Source of the DNA: a virus
IMG/VR virus record: IMGVR_UViG_3300002145_000153
Coordinates: 1-54,314 of that record
Strand: one strand, 5' to 3'
Length of the DNA stretch: 54,314 bases
The notes beneath the pieces were generated by a model that searched no databases, had not been told where the DNA came from, and saw only the letters and a list, made by a program, of their open reading frames with translations. Shown one piece after another: positions 22,332-30,731 of the stretch. Within the stretch, counting starts at the first letter, position 1. Each line of letters begins with the position of its first letter. Both the position numbers and the translations under genes were made by a program.

Positions 22332-22583
22332 ATGAAAATCGTTGAATGTTGGGAAGTTCGATCTTGGGTTGGTGGTGATGTACACAACCACAAATTCTAC
22401 CTCTTAAGCGAAGCAGAAGCACAAGCATATAAAGCTGTCAATAAAAACGATTCAGTTTCTAAGAAACAAATATTCACATTTTTTGACACAGTAGCCGAAG
22501 CAGAAGAACATTCGATGCAAAAGGCCCGAGAAAGAGCCCTTGCAAAACTGTCTGCTTTAGAGCGAAAAGCGTTAGGTTATTGA
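22332..22583 (+). CDS. Hypothetical protein, 83 aa
   Basis: It begins 1 nt after the preceding stop behind GAGGAGGAT. Its C-terminal half is a long helix with an ALAKLSALERKALGY end. The stop codon region merges into an ATTGATT repeat arm before the next early promoter. Confidence 0.65.
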   Translation: MKIVECWEVRSWVGGDVHNHKFYLLSEAEAQAYKAVNKNDSVSKKQIFTFFDTVAEAEEHSMQKARERALAKLSALERKALGY

Positions 22584-22615
22584 TTTTTCAGTGGTTTTTC
22601 TTATGTCTAAAAGGC

Positions 22616-22643
22616 TTGACATTTAGTTCAGTAACTGTATAAT
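22616..22643 (+). promoter_or_regulatory. Early promoter, 16-bp-spacer family
   Basis: TTGACA 22616-22621 and TATAAT 22638-22643 with a 16-nt spacer. Confidence 0.88.
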
Positions 22644-22674
22644 ACAAGCATAAGTTAACGACAAGGAGTTGAGA

Positions 22675-22929
22675 ATGAACCGTACGCAAATCGTTGAACT
22701 GCTCAAGAACAATGATCGTGCTATTGCTCGTGCCCTTGTGGTGCTGAATCAACGAGGCAAACTTAAAATGAATCACAATACTGCACCACTGCAATCTGTA
22801 ACTGCGGAACAGGCATATGAATGGGTAAAAACTGGTACATGGTCGAAAGCAGTTTTCGTCAAGTGGTTTCGTGCGCAAATAAACCATGCGTACGAGTGCA
22901 CACATGAACCAGGTGGACTGCATCAATGA
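22675..22929 (+). CDS. Hypothetical early protein, 84 aa
   Basis: ATG at 22675 follows AAGGAGTTGAGA; a TTG two codons earlier is less likely. The product starts MNRTQIVELLKNNDRAIARA and is helical and basic, with a YEWVKTGTWSKAVFVKWF segment. No family is recognised. The stop overlaps the next gene. Confidence 0.68.
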   Translation: MNRTQIVELLKNNDRAIARALVVLNQRGKLKMNHNTAPLQSVTAEQAYEWVKTGTWSKAVFVKWFRAQINHAYECTHEPGGLHQ

Positions 22930-23081
22930 TTCTAGAATACTATCTTCTGATCTCGTTTCTGTTTTTTTCGCTATACTTTTTTGCTCTTTTTGCAATACCC
23001 GACAAAAGTGTGTGGATATATTTTCTTCAATTCGTGTTTCTGGCTCTATCGTTGTCGGGTGGTATGTTATATTTCGGTTAA
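22926..23081 (+). CDS. Small membrane protein, 51 aa
   Basis: ATGA overlaps the previous stop. Two hydrophobic stretches (residues about 4-24 and 30-50) separated by PDKS predict a two-pass membrane hairpin. The end lies in the first unit of a 24-nt tandem repeat. Confidence 0.6.
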   Translation: MILEYYLLISFLFFSLYFFALFAIPDKSVWIYFLQFVFLALSLSGGMLYFG

Positions 23082-23104
23082 GGTGGTATGTTACACTTCG
23101 GTTA
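23056..23104 (+). repeat. Tandem repeat of about 24 bp, two units
   Basis: Two adjacent units each contain GGTGGTATGTTA and CTTCGGTTA or TTTCGGTTA. The first encodes the last residues and stop of the small membrane protein; the second is non-coding. Confidence 0.75.
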
Positions 23105-23109
23105 TCTTT

Positions 23110-23218
23110 AACTCATTGATTTACCAGTACTTTTTGATTTTTAAAATTTCCTTTAGAATCAATGGATTACAGAATTTTGGGCGCTACAGAGCGGTTTCAG
23201 GGTTGCTAGCGGCTCTGA
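23110..23218. repeat. Intergenic palindromic repeat, copy 1
   Basis: The arms AACTCATTGATT (from 23110) and AATCAATGGATTA (ending 23169) form an imperfect palindrome. A GC module containing CAGAGCGG follows and can fold with GCTCTG at its end. Related copies are at 44238 and 47429. It ends 29 nt before an early promoter. No gene is seen in 23082-23303. Confidence 0.8.
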
Positions 23219-23246
23219 ATACACGAGAAAAAGTTTAAGAAAAAGC

Positions 23247-23274
23247 TTGACATTTAGTTTAGATCCTGTATAAT
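23247..23274 (+). promoter_or_regulatory. Early promoter, 16-bp-spacer family
   Basis: TTGACA 23247-23252 and TATAAT 23269-23274 with a 16-nt spacer. Confidence 0.88.
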
Positions 23275-23303
23275 ATGGTTTCAATGTGACGAAAGGAATA
23301 GTT

Positions 23304-23369
23304 ATGGATATGGACAAAGTTATTGCTATCATGGCTTTTGTTTTGTTTCCGATTCTTTTTATTCTTTAA
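23304..23369 (+). CDS. Possible 21-aa membrane microprotein
   Basis: An early promoter is followed by AAAGGAATAGTT, an ATG and only 21 codons. The product is almost entirely hydrophobic (VIAIMAFVLFPILFIL). A strong promoter and ribosome-binding site serving nothing else support a real microprotein, but it could be a leader. Confidence 0.5.
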   Translation: MDMDKVIAIMAFVLFPILFIL

Positions 23370-23372
23370 TGC

Positions 23373-23401
23373 TTGACAATAGTAGTATTTTTTGTTATCA
23401 T
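23373..23401 (+). promoter_or_regulatory. sigma70-type promoter
   Basis: TTGACA 23373-23378, 17-nt spacer, TATCAT 23396-23401. It drives the gene at 23431. Confidence 0.7.
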
Positions 23402-23430
23402 TATTTTTTTATTATAATGGAGTATGGAAT

Positions 23431-23868
23431 ATGTCTGCAAAGTATAACTTTGGTGGTATTTCTAAGTATCTAGGTGTTTTCAAGGTGCGAGTGGGTCAGG
23501 GTGATATGGCTACTCGAGTTAAAAGTATGCACAAAAAGGGGCATACTGACATTGATATGCTAGAATTCGACAAGAAGATGACTAAGGCAGAGATCTGCCA
23601 GGTCCTTATCAAACATGAGCGGTTTACTAAGTTCACCAAGGAAATTCAAGAGACTTACGACAAGAAGACGGGTCTGGCGGTCGCAAAGAAGGCTTCGCCA
23701 GCTAAATCCGCAGTAGCAAAGCAAGAGAAGGTGGCTAAGGAAAAGCCAAAGAAGCAAGAGAAGAAGGTTTCCGCAAAGAAGCCTAAGCTAGTTATTCAGA
23801 AACCAGCTCCAGTTGTTGATGAAGATGATGATCTGGAGATCGAGGAGCTGAAGAAACTAGCAGTATAA
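23431..23868 (+). CDS. Histone-like basic-tail protein, 145 aa
   Basis: ATG at 23431 follows GGAGTATGGAAT. Residues 1-80 are a compact domain (FGGISKYLGVFKVRVGQGD). Residues 80-130 are Lys, Ala and Pro rich, like histone H1 tails. The end is acidic (DEDDDLEIEEL). It probably binds nucleic acid. No closer family is recognised. Confidence 0.75.
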   Translation: MSAKYNFGGISKYLGVFKVRVGQGDMATRVKSMHKKGHTDIDMLEFDKKMTKAEICQVLIKHERFTKFTKEIQETYDKKTGLAVAKKASPAKSAVAKQEKVAKEKPKKQEKKVSAKKPKLVIQKPAPVVDEDDDLEIEELKKLAV

Positions 23869-23893
23869 TCAATCATTAATAATGGAGAAGTAT

Positions 23894-24133
23894 ATGACTC
23901 AAACACAACAATTAGCATCACTTTTTAAAGCAGGTGTCACTCTAACCCAAGCAGACGCTGAGCGTACTCTTGGTTGTAAGAATCTACGTGCTCGGGTTGC
24001 AGAGCTACGTAAAGAGGGATTGTGTATCTACACTAATAAGACTAAGCGAGGAACCTCGTACCGTCTTGGTACACCCAACCGTGACATGGTCTCTGCGGTT
24101 TACAATTTTTTGGGGACAAAGCTGTTTAGCTAA
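23894..24133 (+). CDS. Small helix-turn-helix protein, 79 aa
   Basis: ATG at 23894 is chosen because GGAG lies 6 nt upstream; an ATG four codons earlier overlaps that site. The sequence LTQADAERTLGCKNLRARVAELRKEG and YTNKTKRGTSYRLG reads as a winged-helix DNA-binding domain. It is the last gene before a strong terminator and may regulate early transcription. Confidence 0.72.
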   Translation: MTQTQQLASLFKAGVTLTQADAERTLGCKNLRARVAELRKEGLCIYTNKTKRGTSYRLGTPNRDMVSAVYNFLGTKLFS

Positions 24134-24138
24134 ACAGC
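24121..24138. repeat. 18-bp perfect palindrome at a gene end
   Basis: GCTGTTTAG / CTAAACAGC is perfectly self-complementary and includes the stop codon of the helix-turn-helix gene. It could be an operator for that protein. Confidence 0.55.
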
Positions 24139-24152
24139 ACTAATGTTCTATC

Positions 24153-24176
24153 AAGGGCGCTTCGGCGCCCTTTTTT
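24153..24176 (+). terminator. Strong intrinsic terminator
   Basis: AAGGGCGC (24153-24160), loop TTCG, GCGCCCTT (24165-24172), then T-run to 24176. It separates the early region from the late structural genes. Confidence 0.95.
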
Positions 24177-24180
24177 ACTG

Positions 24181-24188
24181 TATAAATA
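24181..24188 (+). promoter_or_regulatory. T4-type late promoter, TATAAATA
   Basis: Exact TATAAATA, 4 nt after a strong terminator and 25 nt before a virion-region gene. It fits a sigma55/DsbA-type late system. Confidence 0.75.
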
Positions 24189-24213
24189 TTGAAATAAACC
24201 ACGGATTACGTAG

Positions 24214-25440
24214 ATGGCTTCATCTGGACAAGCAGCTTGGGTAAAATACTTTCAAGGAAAAGGAGATATTCCCACCACTTTGAAGAAACCTAGTCCTCTT
24301 TTTGATGCAGCAGATTCTAATAAAAAGATAGGTGAACTACCTGCTGGGACACAAGTTGTTTATCTAAAAACAACAAAATATGAATCTAAAGCTCTAGTTC
24401 AGTATAAGAAGTTACCCACGGATAAAAAATTAAATCTGGGTAGAGTTACTTTTGATATGTTGGCTAAGCCAGGTGTGAAATCATCGGGTGCTGTTTCGCT
24501 CAAACCACAATCATTTAATGTAAAAGATCGCAAGTATTCATTACAGGATTATAAAAGAACTGTATTAGAAGCTATAGAAGAACATAAAAATCTTCCACCC
24601 AATCTAAAGACATATCTAACCGCAATTTTTGATTACTATGCGAATGGATCTACAACTGCAGCAAAAGTCACAAGTATCTTTAATAAACTTAAGAATGATC
24701 TGCCTCTAAATGATATCAATAAAGATTTCGGTGAGGTTTTAGGCCCTGTTGCTATTTGTTTCAAAAAAGTTATAAATTTTAATGGTAAAAAGCTATCAAC
24801 TAGTGGACAAGTATATGTTCCAGAAAGACCCAATGAACCATTAATGGACTATGCTATCTATGAGAATAATCGTCAGTATATTATATCAGCAAAGAGTGGA
24901 ACAACAACAAACGTAGTAAAGCCAGGTGATATTATTTCTCTTTTGTCGAGAGTTCCTGCTAAATTAAACAAGTGGAAAAAAACAAAAGAGTTTGCTATAC
25001 TTCAAATTTTAGCTGAGAATAGTATCATTTTAGGTCCTATAAAAGCCGTAAGTTCACTATTTCCAAATTTAATTGATACTAAAATTGCAGATACAGTTAC
25101 TCCACAAAATTATAAGCCGACAATGTTTGCTGCCTTTATACGTCAAAATGATTATCTAAAAACTAAATCCTCACCTACATTGAATGAGATCATGTATGAA
25201 TGTGAAAAAATTCTTCAAAAAGAAACTAAAGAAGGATCTCTAAATATGAATGCTATCTTTGCAGCTGCAATTGATAGTATAGTTTATTATGTTAAATTTG
25301 AATTAGATTCTACTGGTATAGGAAAATGGTCTTCTGCAACTGCATCTGAAATTAAAAATGTTAAAACATACGGTAGAGTTTATTTAAGATCTAAGAACGG
25401 ATACACCAGAGCATCTGACAGAATGGGAATACAAGTATAA
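24214..25440 (+). CDS. Late protein of unknown function, 408 aa
   Basis: It starts MASSGQAAWVKYFQG directly behind a late promoter. A beta-rich N-terminal segment (GTQVVYLKTTKYESKALVQY) resembles a small SH3-like barrel. Residues 170-260 include DYAIYENNRQYIISAKSGT, which recalls the core of restriction-like nucleases with its D...SAK pattern. Whether it is a virion protein or a nuclease is not decided. It ends immediately before the next ATG. Confidence 0.75.
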   Translation: MASSGQAAWVKYFQGKGDIPTTLKKPSPLFDAADSNKKIGELPAGTQVVYLKTTKYESKALVQYKKLPTDKKLNLGRVTFDMLAKPGVKSSGAVSLKPQSFNVKDRKYSLQDYKRTVLEAIEEHKNLPPNLKTYLTAIFDYYANGSTTAAKVTSIFNKLKNDLPLNDINKDFGEVLGPVAICFKKVINFNGKKLSTSGQVYVPERPNEPLMDYAIYENNRQYIISAKSGTTTNVVKPGDIISLLSRVPAKLNKWKKTKEFAILQILAENSIILGPIKAVSSLFPNLIDTKIADTVTPQNYKPTMFAAFIRQNDYLKTKSSPTLNEIMYECEKILQKETKEGSLNMNAIFAAAIDSIVYYVKFELDSTGIGKWSSATASEIKNVKTYGRVYLRSKNGYTRASDRMGIQV

Positions 25441-26616
25441 ATGTTATCATTTCAAATATTTTTAACAGAAGCTGCTACAGAAGAAAAGTTAAAACATCTG
25501 GAGCATGCAGAAGATCATCCGATCAATGCTGGCTCAGCAGGATTTGAGCATGCACATAACACTTTGCAGAGCATACATAATTCACTACGAGGTGGACACG
25601 GTCCCCACCGTGTAACCATCTCTACAAAGTATGATGGTTCACCTAGTGTTGTTTTTGGTTATCATCCAGAGAACAAAAGATTCTTTGTTGCCTCAAAGTC
25701 AGCTTTCAATAAGAATCCAAAGCTAAACTATACGTCAGATGACATAGAAAAGAATCACGGACATGCACCAGGTTTAGTATCAAAACTAAAATCTGCTATG
25801 ACACATCTACCAAAAGTTACTCCACATGCAGGTGTGTATCAAGGTGACTTTATGTATTCTAAAGCAGATGGTGATGTGTCTAGCTCACGAGACTCATATC
25901 ATTTTAAACCAAACACTATCACATATGCTGCAAAAAAGAATTCAGAGCATGGGCAAGCAATAAAGAATGCTAAGATCGGCGTGGTGGTTCATACTGCATA
26001 CCATGGCGATAATCTTCTTGATATGAAGGCAGAATACAATGCGAATTTAGATAATTTTGGTAAGCATGCAGATGTTCATGTAATCAGCCCTAAGTTTGAC
26101 ACTAAAAAAGTTACATACTCACCTGAACATCAAAAAGAATACGAATCGCACATGAAAAGTGCTGCAAATGAACATAAGAAACTAGGTGATTATGAGCATA
26201 CAACTGGTCATGTAGATACAATGAAGCAATATATAAACAGTGCCGTCAGAGATGGTACTACTCCTGATACCCAAGGATACCAGTCGTTTCTACAAATGCA
26301 TCACAATAAAAAGATAGCTGATGTAAAGACAGAATCTAGTAAGGCAAAAAAACGTGAGGAAGCTAATCAAGCTTTATCTCACGTTGGATTAAATAAAAGT
26401 TTGTTTGATGCTACATTTAGAATGCACCATTCCTTACAAAAAGCTAAAGATGTTCTAGGTAATGCTTTATCGTCAGCTGAGCAACCATTTCATCACAGTA
26501 TTGAAGGTAAACTAGCTAAACCAGAAGGACATGTAGCAGTAATTAATAATCGACCAACAAAAATTGTTGATCGAGCAGAATTTAGTCGAGCAAATTTACT
26601 AGCACGCCCACGATAG
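25441..26616 (+). CDS. Ligase-like nucleotidyltransferase-fold phage protein, 391 aa
   Basis: STKYDGSPSVVFG (about residues 61-73) matches the KxDG nucleotide-binding motif of DNA/RNA ligases. GVYQGDFMY (about 137-145) fits motif III, and a later conserved Lys could complete the site. I recall a widespread phage family of this kind (DUF6267, to be confirmed). The N-terminus LSFQIFLTEAAT looks like a head-targeting peptide with a possible protease cut after TE. It may be packaged in the capsid and act early on nucleic acid. Confidence 0.75.
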   Translation: MLSFQIFLTEAATEEKLKHLEHAEDHPINAGSAGFEHAHNTLQSIHNSLRGGHGPHRVTISTKYDGSPSVVFGYHPENKRFFVASKSAFNKNPKLNYTSDDIEKNHGHAPGLVSKLKSAMTHLPKVTPHAGVYQGDFMYSKADGDVSSSRDSYHFKPNTITYAAKKNSEHGQAIKNAKIGVVVHTAYHGDNLLDMKAEYNANLDNFGKHADVHVISPKFDTKKVTYSPEHQKEYESHMKSAANEHKKLGDYEHTTGHVDTMKQYINSAVRDGTTPDTQGYQSFLQMHHNKKIADVKTESSKAKKREEANQALSHVGLNKSLFDATFRMHHSLQKAKDVLGNALSSAEQPFHHSIEGKLAKPEGHVAVINNRPTKIVDRAEFSRANLLARPR

Positions 26617-26624
26617 GAAACTAA

Positions 26625-26969
26625 ATGAAAACATATAAAGAATTAGTCCACTCTATTAATGAAGCAACTAGTACAGGTAGAACTGATTTAGTTGCACACA
26701 TGAAGAAATTAGGTAAACAATCTTCTTATGAATCCCAAGGTGGTGCTCATGCTTATTGGTTTAAAAATGACTCTAAATTAAGCCCAGCAGAAGTACACCA
26801 ACATATGAAGAAACTGGATAAAAAAGCTTCTTTAGATAAAGAATTTAATGACATTTCAGGTAGTCATAAAGGTCAATCTTACTCTGTTGAACATCAAGGA
26901 AGTAATATTCATATACGAATTCATAAAGCTGGTAGCGCTGGTGCTGCAGATATTGCAGGTAAGGATTAG
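26625..26969 (+). CDS. Hypothetical head-region protein, 114 aa
   Basis: It begins MKTYKELVHSINEATSTG, again a short amphipathic peptide ending in Glu, similar to the neighbours at 25441 and 27300. The rest is rich in His, Lys and Ser with a DISGSHKGQSYSVEHQGS beta segment. The function is unknown; packaging in the head is a guess based on the N-terminus. Confidence 0.65.
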   Translation: MKTYKELVHSINEATSTGRTDLVAHMKKLGKQSSYESQGGAHAYWFKNDSKLSPAEVHQHMKKLDKKASLDKEFNDISGSHKGQSYSVEHQGSNIHIRIHKAGSAGAADIAGKD

Positions 26970-27053
26970 TGTTATCCACATCATTCGCTACATAGCAATT
27001 TTATAACAGTTGTCAATAGATGTCAATAACAAATATAACTTTTTAAAAGTACA

Positions 27054-27263
27054 ATGAAAACGATCAAAGAGAAGATTCTCTACATAAAGTTTGCAAAAAG
27101 TTTAGGTATGCCTGTTGATGCCGCTTTAGAAGAAGAGGTAACAAATTACCTTACGCTTCAAAAAGAAGCAGCAGAAGTAAGTGATATTGTTACTATTTGT
27201 GCAATTACTGATACAGCAGGGGCAGATTTAGGTGCTATTATAGGTTGGAACGAACTACTTTAA
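27054..27263 (+). CDS. Hypothetical protein, 69 aa
   Basis: The ATG is preceded by an AT-rich 80-nt gap without a clear ribosome-binding site. The product is helical with a hydrophobic end (DTAGADLGAIIGWNELL). No family is recognised. Confidence 0.6.
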   Translation: MKTIKEKILYIKFAKSLGMPVDAALEEEVTNYLTLQKEAAEVSDIVTICAITDTAGADLGAIIGWNELL

Positions 27264-27299
27264 TAAATAAGTAATAAGTTTATTTTTACGGAAAAAGTA

Positions 27300-29072
27300 A
27301 TGAAATTTAGAGATTTTATTGTAGAAGAAAAAGAGAAAACAACAGTTTTCGCCTTTGGTCGCATGAATCCAGGTCCTACTACTGGTCATGAGAAATTGAT
27401 CAATACTGTCAAATCTCTTTCTAAGGAACATAAAGCAGATCATCTGATCGTTATGTCTCATTCCCAAGATCCAAAGAAAAATCCTCTAAGTCCAGAGCAG
27501 AAATTAAAGCATGCTAAAAGATTTTTTCCTAAGATTAACTTTAAGACATCATCTAAACAATCCCCATCATATCTAACTCATGCCGCAGAGCTACACAAAA
27601 GTGGTACTAAACATCTAGTCATGGTTGGTGGATCTGATAGAGCAGAAGAATACCATAAAACACTACACAAGTATAACGGCGAGGGTGAAGGTAAACTCTT
27701 TAACTTTAAATCTATTAAAGTGGTCTCCTCTGGAGAAAGAGATCCTGATGCTGAAGGTGCTGAGGGAATGTCTGCATCGAAGATGCGTGCTCATGCAGCA
27801 TCAAATAATTTTAAAGAATTTCGTAAGGGTGTTCCATCACATGTATCAGATGCTCATGCAAAAGAGCTCTTTCACGATACACAAACAGGAATGAAATCTG
27901 CACCCAAATCTGTAAGAGAACAGTATCTAAACGGTGAAATTTTTACACTCGGTAATATTGTATACTTTGATGAATCAGAAGGTACAATCATTAATTGTGG
28001 TAAAAATTACGTGGTTGTTGAATCTGAAACTGGTGTAGATAAAAAGTGGATTTCTGATATTACAGAAACAAAACCTTTACCTATTGTTGATCTAGAAGAA
28101 GATACTGAGATAAAAAGATTTACTCATTTTAAAAATTCAGTTGAGAGAGAAATACCTCGTTTGTTAATGACTCAAAAACAAATAGAGGAATATAATGAAA
28201 AATTACAAAATAGAAACAATGTATCAGAAGATTTAAGAAATTGGTTTGATTCTAAACATCCTAAAGGCGGATGGAAACGAATTAATACTAAGGGTGAGGT
28301 TGTTGGGCCTTGCGCAAGAGAAGAAGGTGAACCAAAACCAAAATGTATGAGTAATGAGAAAATTGCCTCTCTTTCTAAATCTGAAAGAGCTGCAGCAGTT
28401 CGAGCAAAGAGAAAACATGATCCTAATCCTGAAAGAAAAGGTGACCCTATTAATGTTTCAAATTATGGTAAAGGTAAGATAGGTGAAGAAGTAGAGCAGA
28501 TTGAAGAAAAGAATGTACCTACGAATCCTGAACTATGGTCAAGAGCTAAAACTTTAGCTAAATCAAAATTTGATATCTATCCATCAGCGTATGCCAATGG
28601 TTGGGCTTCAAAATGGTATAAGTCTAAAGGTGGAGGATGGAAAACTGTTAGTGAAGAAGTTGAAGAAATTGATGTTGATGAAAATGATTTAGATTGGGAA
28701 GATATTGAAGATACTTATGATTCAGAAGATTTTATTTCTGAGGAAGTATTAGATGAAAAAATCTCCGCATCTTCTAGATTGAGAAAACGAATGAATTTTG
28801 CCAGATCATCTACAAGAAGGCAAACTGCAGCTGCAATTAAATTAAGAAGACCATCTACGCAGGCGCAACTGCAAAAGCGTGCTACTGTTGCAGCAAGACG
28901 TATGTTATTGAAAAAATTACTACATGGTAGAGATAAAGCATCTATGTCAGCACAAGAAAAGGACATGATTGAACAGCGTCTAAAACAAATGACTAAAATT
29001 CAGTCAACATTGGCTACACGTCTAGTTCCACGTATCAAGGAACTAGAAAGAAAGCGGTTGAAAACAAAGTAA
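27300..29072 (+). CDS. Multidomain late protein: nucleotidyltransferase, basic repeat domains, Arg-rich tail
   Basis: The N-terminus MKFRDFIVEEKEK is a likely head-targeting peptide. Then FAFGRMNPGPTTGHEKLI (about residues 18-35) and GMSASKMR (about 159-166) give a cytidylyltransferase-type domain. Two segments, WFDSKHPKGGWKRI to KPKCMS and YPSAYANGWASKWYKSKGG, are small basic domains common in phage and virus proteins. The last 100 residues are Arg-rich and helical, suited to bind DNA. At 590 aa it is a mosaic, perhaps an internal head protein. Confidence 0.78.
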   Translation: MKFRDFIVEEKEKTTVFAFGRMNPGPTTGHEKLINTVKSLSKEHKADHLIVMSHSQDPKKNPLSPEQKLKHAKRFFPKINFKTSSKQSPSYLTHAAELHKSGTKHLVMVGGSDRAEEYHKTLHKYNGEGEGKLFNFKSIKVVSSGERDPDAEGAEGMSASKMRAHAASNNFKEFRKGVPSHVSDAHAKELFHDTQTGMKSAPKSVREQYLNGEIFTLGNIVYFDESEGTIINCGKNYVVVESETGVDKKWISDITETKPLPIVDLEEDTEIKRFTHFKNSVEREIPRLLMTQKQIEEYNEKLQNRNNVSEDLRNWFDSKHPKGGWKRINTKGEVVGPCAREEGEPKPKCMSNEKIASLSKSERAAAVRAKRKHDPNPERKGDPINVSNYGKGKIGEEVEQIEEKNVPTNPELWSRAKTLAKSKFDIYPSAYANGWASKWYKSKGGGWKTVSEEVEEIDVDENDLDWEDIEDTYDSEDFISEEVLDEKISASSRLRKRMNFARSSTRRQTAAAIKLRRPSTQAQLQKRATVAARRMLLKKLLHGRDKASMSAQEKDMIEQRLKQMTKIQSTLATRLVPRIKELERKRLKTK

Positions 29073-29073
29073 A

Positions 29074-29081
29074 CATAAATA
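29074..29081 (+). promoter_or_regulatory. Late-promoter-like CATAAATA
   Basis: CATAAATA 26 nt before the next late gene. It differs in one base from TATAAATA. Confidence 0.4.
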
Positions 29082-29106
29082 CATAGTAACTATTTTTGGA
29101 TGAACC

Positions 29107-29508
29107 ATGCCTAGAACTTTTAGAGAATTTAGAGAAAATCTGCATGATTTAGATGATTCCTTAGGATTTACTGAAGAGGAATTTGAGATTACTGGTGATG
29201 AAATCTATGAAGAATGGAGCGATGATCTTGTAGAAGAAGCTGAATCTGGTGGTAGAAAGGTAAAATTAGGAAAGCCTTTTCTTACACCAGGAGGCCCTAA
29301 AAAACGTGCTGTATATGTAAAGAATGATAAAGGAAACGTTGTAAAGGTTAATTTCGGTGATCCCAATTTAGAGATCAAAAGAGATAATCCTGAAAGACGT
29401 AAAAGTTTTAGAGCTAGACATAATTGTGATTCTCCAGGCCCACGCTGGAAAGCAAAATATTGGAGCTGTAAGTATTGGTCATCTACACCAGTTAGTAAAC
29501 TCGATTAA
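29107..29508 (+). CDS. Conserved late phage protein, 133 aa
   Basis: The acidic N-terminus (MPRTFREFRENLHDLDD) is followed by KLGKPFLTPGGPKKRAVYVK and RRKSFRARHNCDSPGPRWKA. The second block is a recurrent C-terminal domain I recall in virion-associated proteins of T4-like phages. Two Cys in the last 35 residues may bind metal. It probably belongs to the particle. Confidence 0.75.
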   Translation: MPRTFREFRENLHDLDDSLGFTEEEFEITGDEIYEEWSDDLVEEAESGGRKVKLGKPFLTPGGPKKRAVYVKNDKGNVVKVNFGDPNLEIKRDNPERRKSFRARHNCDSPGPRWKAKYWSCKYWSSTPVSKLD

Positions 29509-29519
29509 GGAAAAAAGAA

Positions 29520-30134
29520 ATGCGTAATTTAGTAGAAGCTGCAGAAAAAATTCTTAAAGGTGAGGTAGATGAAGCCAAGAAACCACTTCATCCAAATCAA
29601 CAAAAATTAGATGTTCATGAACCAGAGAAAGATGAGTTGACAGCAAAAGACTTTGAAATGCTTCGTAAAGGTAAGAAAGTAACTAAAGAAGAAAAAAACG
29701 TTAAAGATCTTACTGATGACGATGATATGGATGATATGGATGATATGGATGATGAAGATATGGATGATGATAAAGATGAAAAGAAAAGCAAATTAAAAGA
29801 ATCCTCACGCTCTTCAGCCCGTGCAGATAAAGATTATGCTTTCTATGTTAAATCCTATCTTCAAAGTGAAGGTATAGAATCTCTCGGTCAGATTTCAGAA
29901 AAAGAATTAACAGTTGCTATGGATATTATTGAGATGGCATTTCAACAACAGGTAGAATCTTTTGATCAACTTGATGAAATTTCTGTTGCTACAATGCTTC
30001 GCGCTAAAACTGCTGCAAAGAAAAGAGTAGCAAAAGCTGAAGAAGAAGGTGATGAACCTACATTCATGAAGCGTTCAGCACAGGCAGCAAAGTTTGATAC
30101 TGCTGCTAAGAAGAAATACGCACAGAATAAATAA
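29520..30134 (+). CDS. Acidic late protein with DDM repeats, 204 aa
   Basis: It has an N-terminal MRNLVEAAEKILKGEVDEA, a central run of Asp and Met in a DDM repeat (about residues 62-82) and a basic Ala/Lys C-terminus. The highly charged, helical composition is like phage head core or scaffolding proteins, but I see no direct homology to T4 gp22. Confidence 0.68.
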   Translation: MRNLVEAAEKILKGEVDEAKKPLHPNQQKLDVHEPEKDELTAKDFEMLRKGKKVTKEEKNVKDLTDDDDMDDMDDMDDEDMDDDKDEKKSKLKESSRSSARADKDYAFYVKSYLQSEGIESLGQISEKELTVAMDIIEMAFQQQVESFDQLDEISVATMLRAKTAAKKRVAKAEEEGDEPTFMKRSAQAAKFDTAAKKKYAQNK

Positions 30135-30173
30135 TTGTTGATGCCCACTAAAAAGACACAATAGGAGAAAATA

Positions 30174-30725
30174 ATGTCAGGATGGGGAAAATTAGACAGC
30201 AAGCAACTTTCTGGTAACGTGACAGTTACCAATGGTAGCGCTACTGTTTCAAATGCAACTGGTAATGCTACTATCTTTCTTAATGAGGTAGAACCAGGTG
30301 ATTACTTTGTTTTAGGACTAGTTACAAGTAACTCAAACGTCAAATACTATGTTCTAAATGTCAACTCAAATGTTTCATTGACACTTGATCGAGCATATGA
30401 AGGGGCTAATGCTAGTGGTAAAGCAAACGTTCAACAAGGTCCTAAATATATTAACTATACTGGTACCAGTGCAAATGTTGGTATGTATTCAATTCAAAAA
30501 GTATATGGTATTGACTATGTTGAGGCAAATGTACCAGGTAACAAAGCAAATGGTATTAGTCAACCTGGTTGGTCATATCAGACAAGATACATTGATGCTT
30601 ATGCTCAGGTTCGTGTAAAGACAGAAGTGCTTGTCGCAACATCTAAATACTTTAATCGTGATGTTTCTACAGGTAATCTTTTCATTGACGCCAATGATGA
30701 CACTGTAGCTAGAAATAGTCAATAA
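30174..30725 (+). CDS. Virion structural protein, beta-rich, 183 aa
   Basis: ATG follows TAGGAGAAATA. It starts MSGWGKLDSKQLSGNVTVTN and is rich in Asn, Ser, Thr and Val, as in phage surface or decoration proteins. GDYFVLGLVTSNSNVKYYVL is a typical segment. I recall similar structural proteins from T4-like phages of aquatic bacteria. Confidence 0.78.
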   Translation: MSGWGKLDSKQLSGNVTVTNGSATVSNATGNATIFLNEVEPGDYFVLGLVTSNSNVKYYVLNVNSNVSLTLDRAYEGANASGKANVQQGPKYINYTGTSANVGMYSIQKVYGIDYVEANVPGNKANGISQPGWSYQTRYIDAYAQVRVKTEVLVATSKYFNRDVSTGNLFIDANDDTVARNSQ

Positions 30726-30731
30726 TAAAAA

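Noticed and set aside
22981-23238. Reading frames across the repeat region
   Set aside because: They overlap the small membrane gene, the tandem repeat and the palindrome and have no ribosome-binding site.
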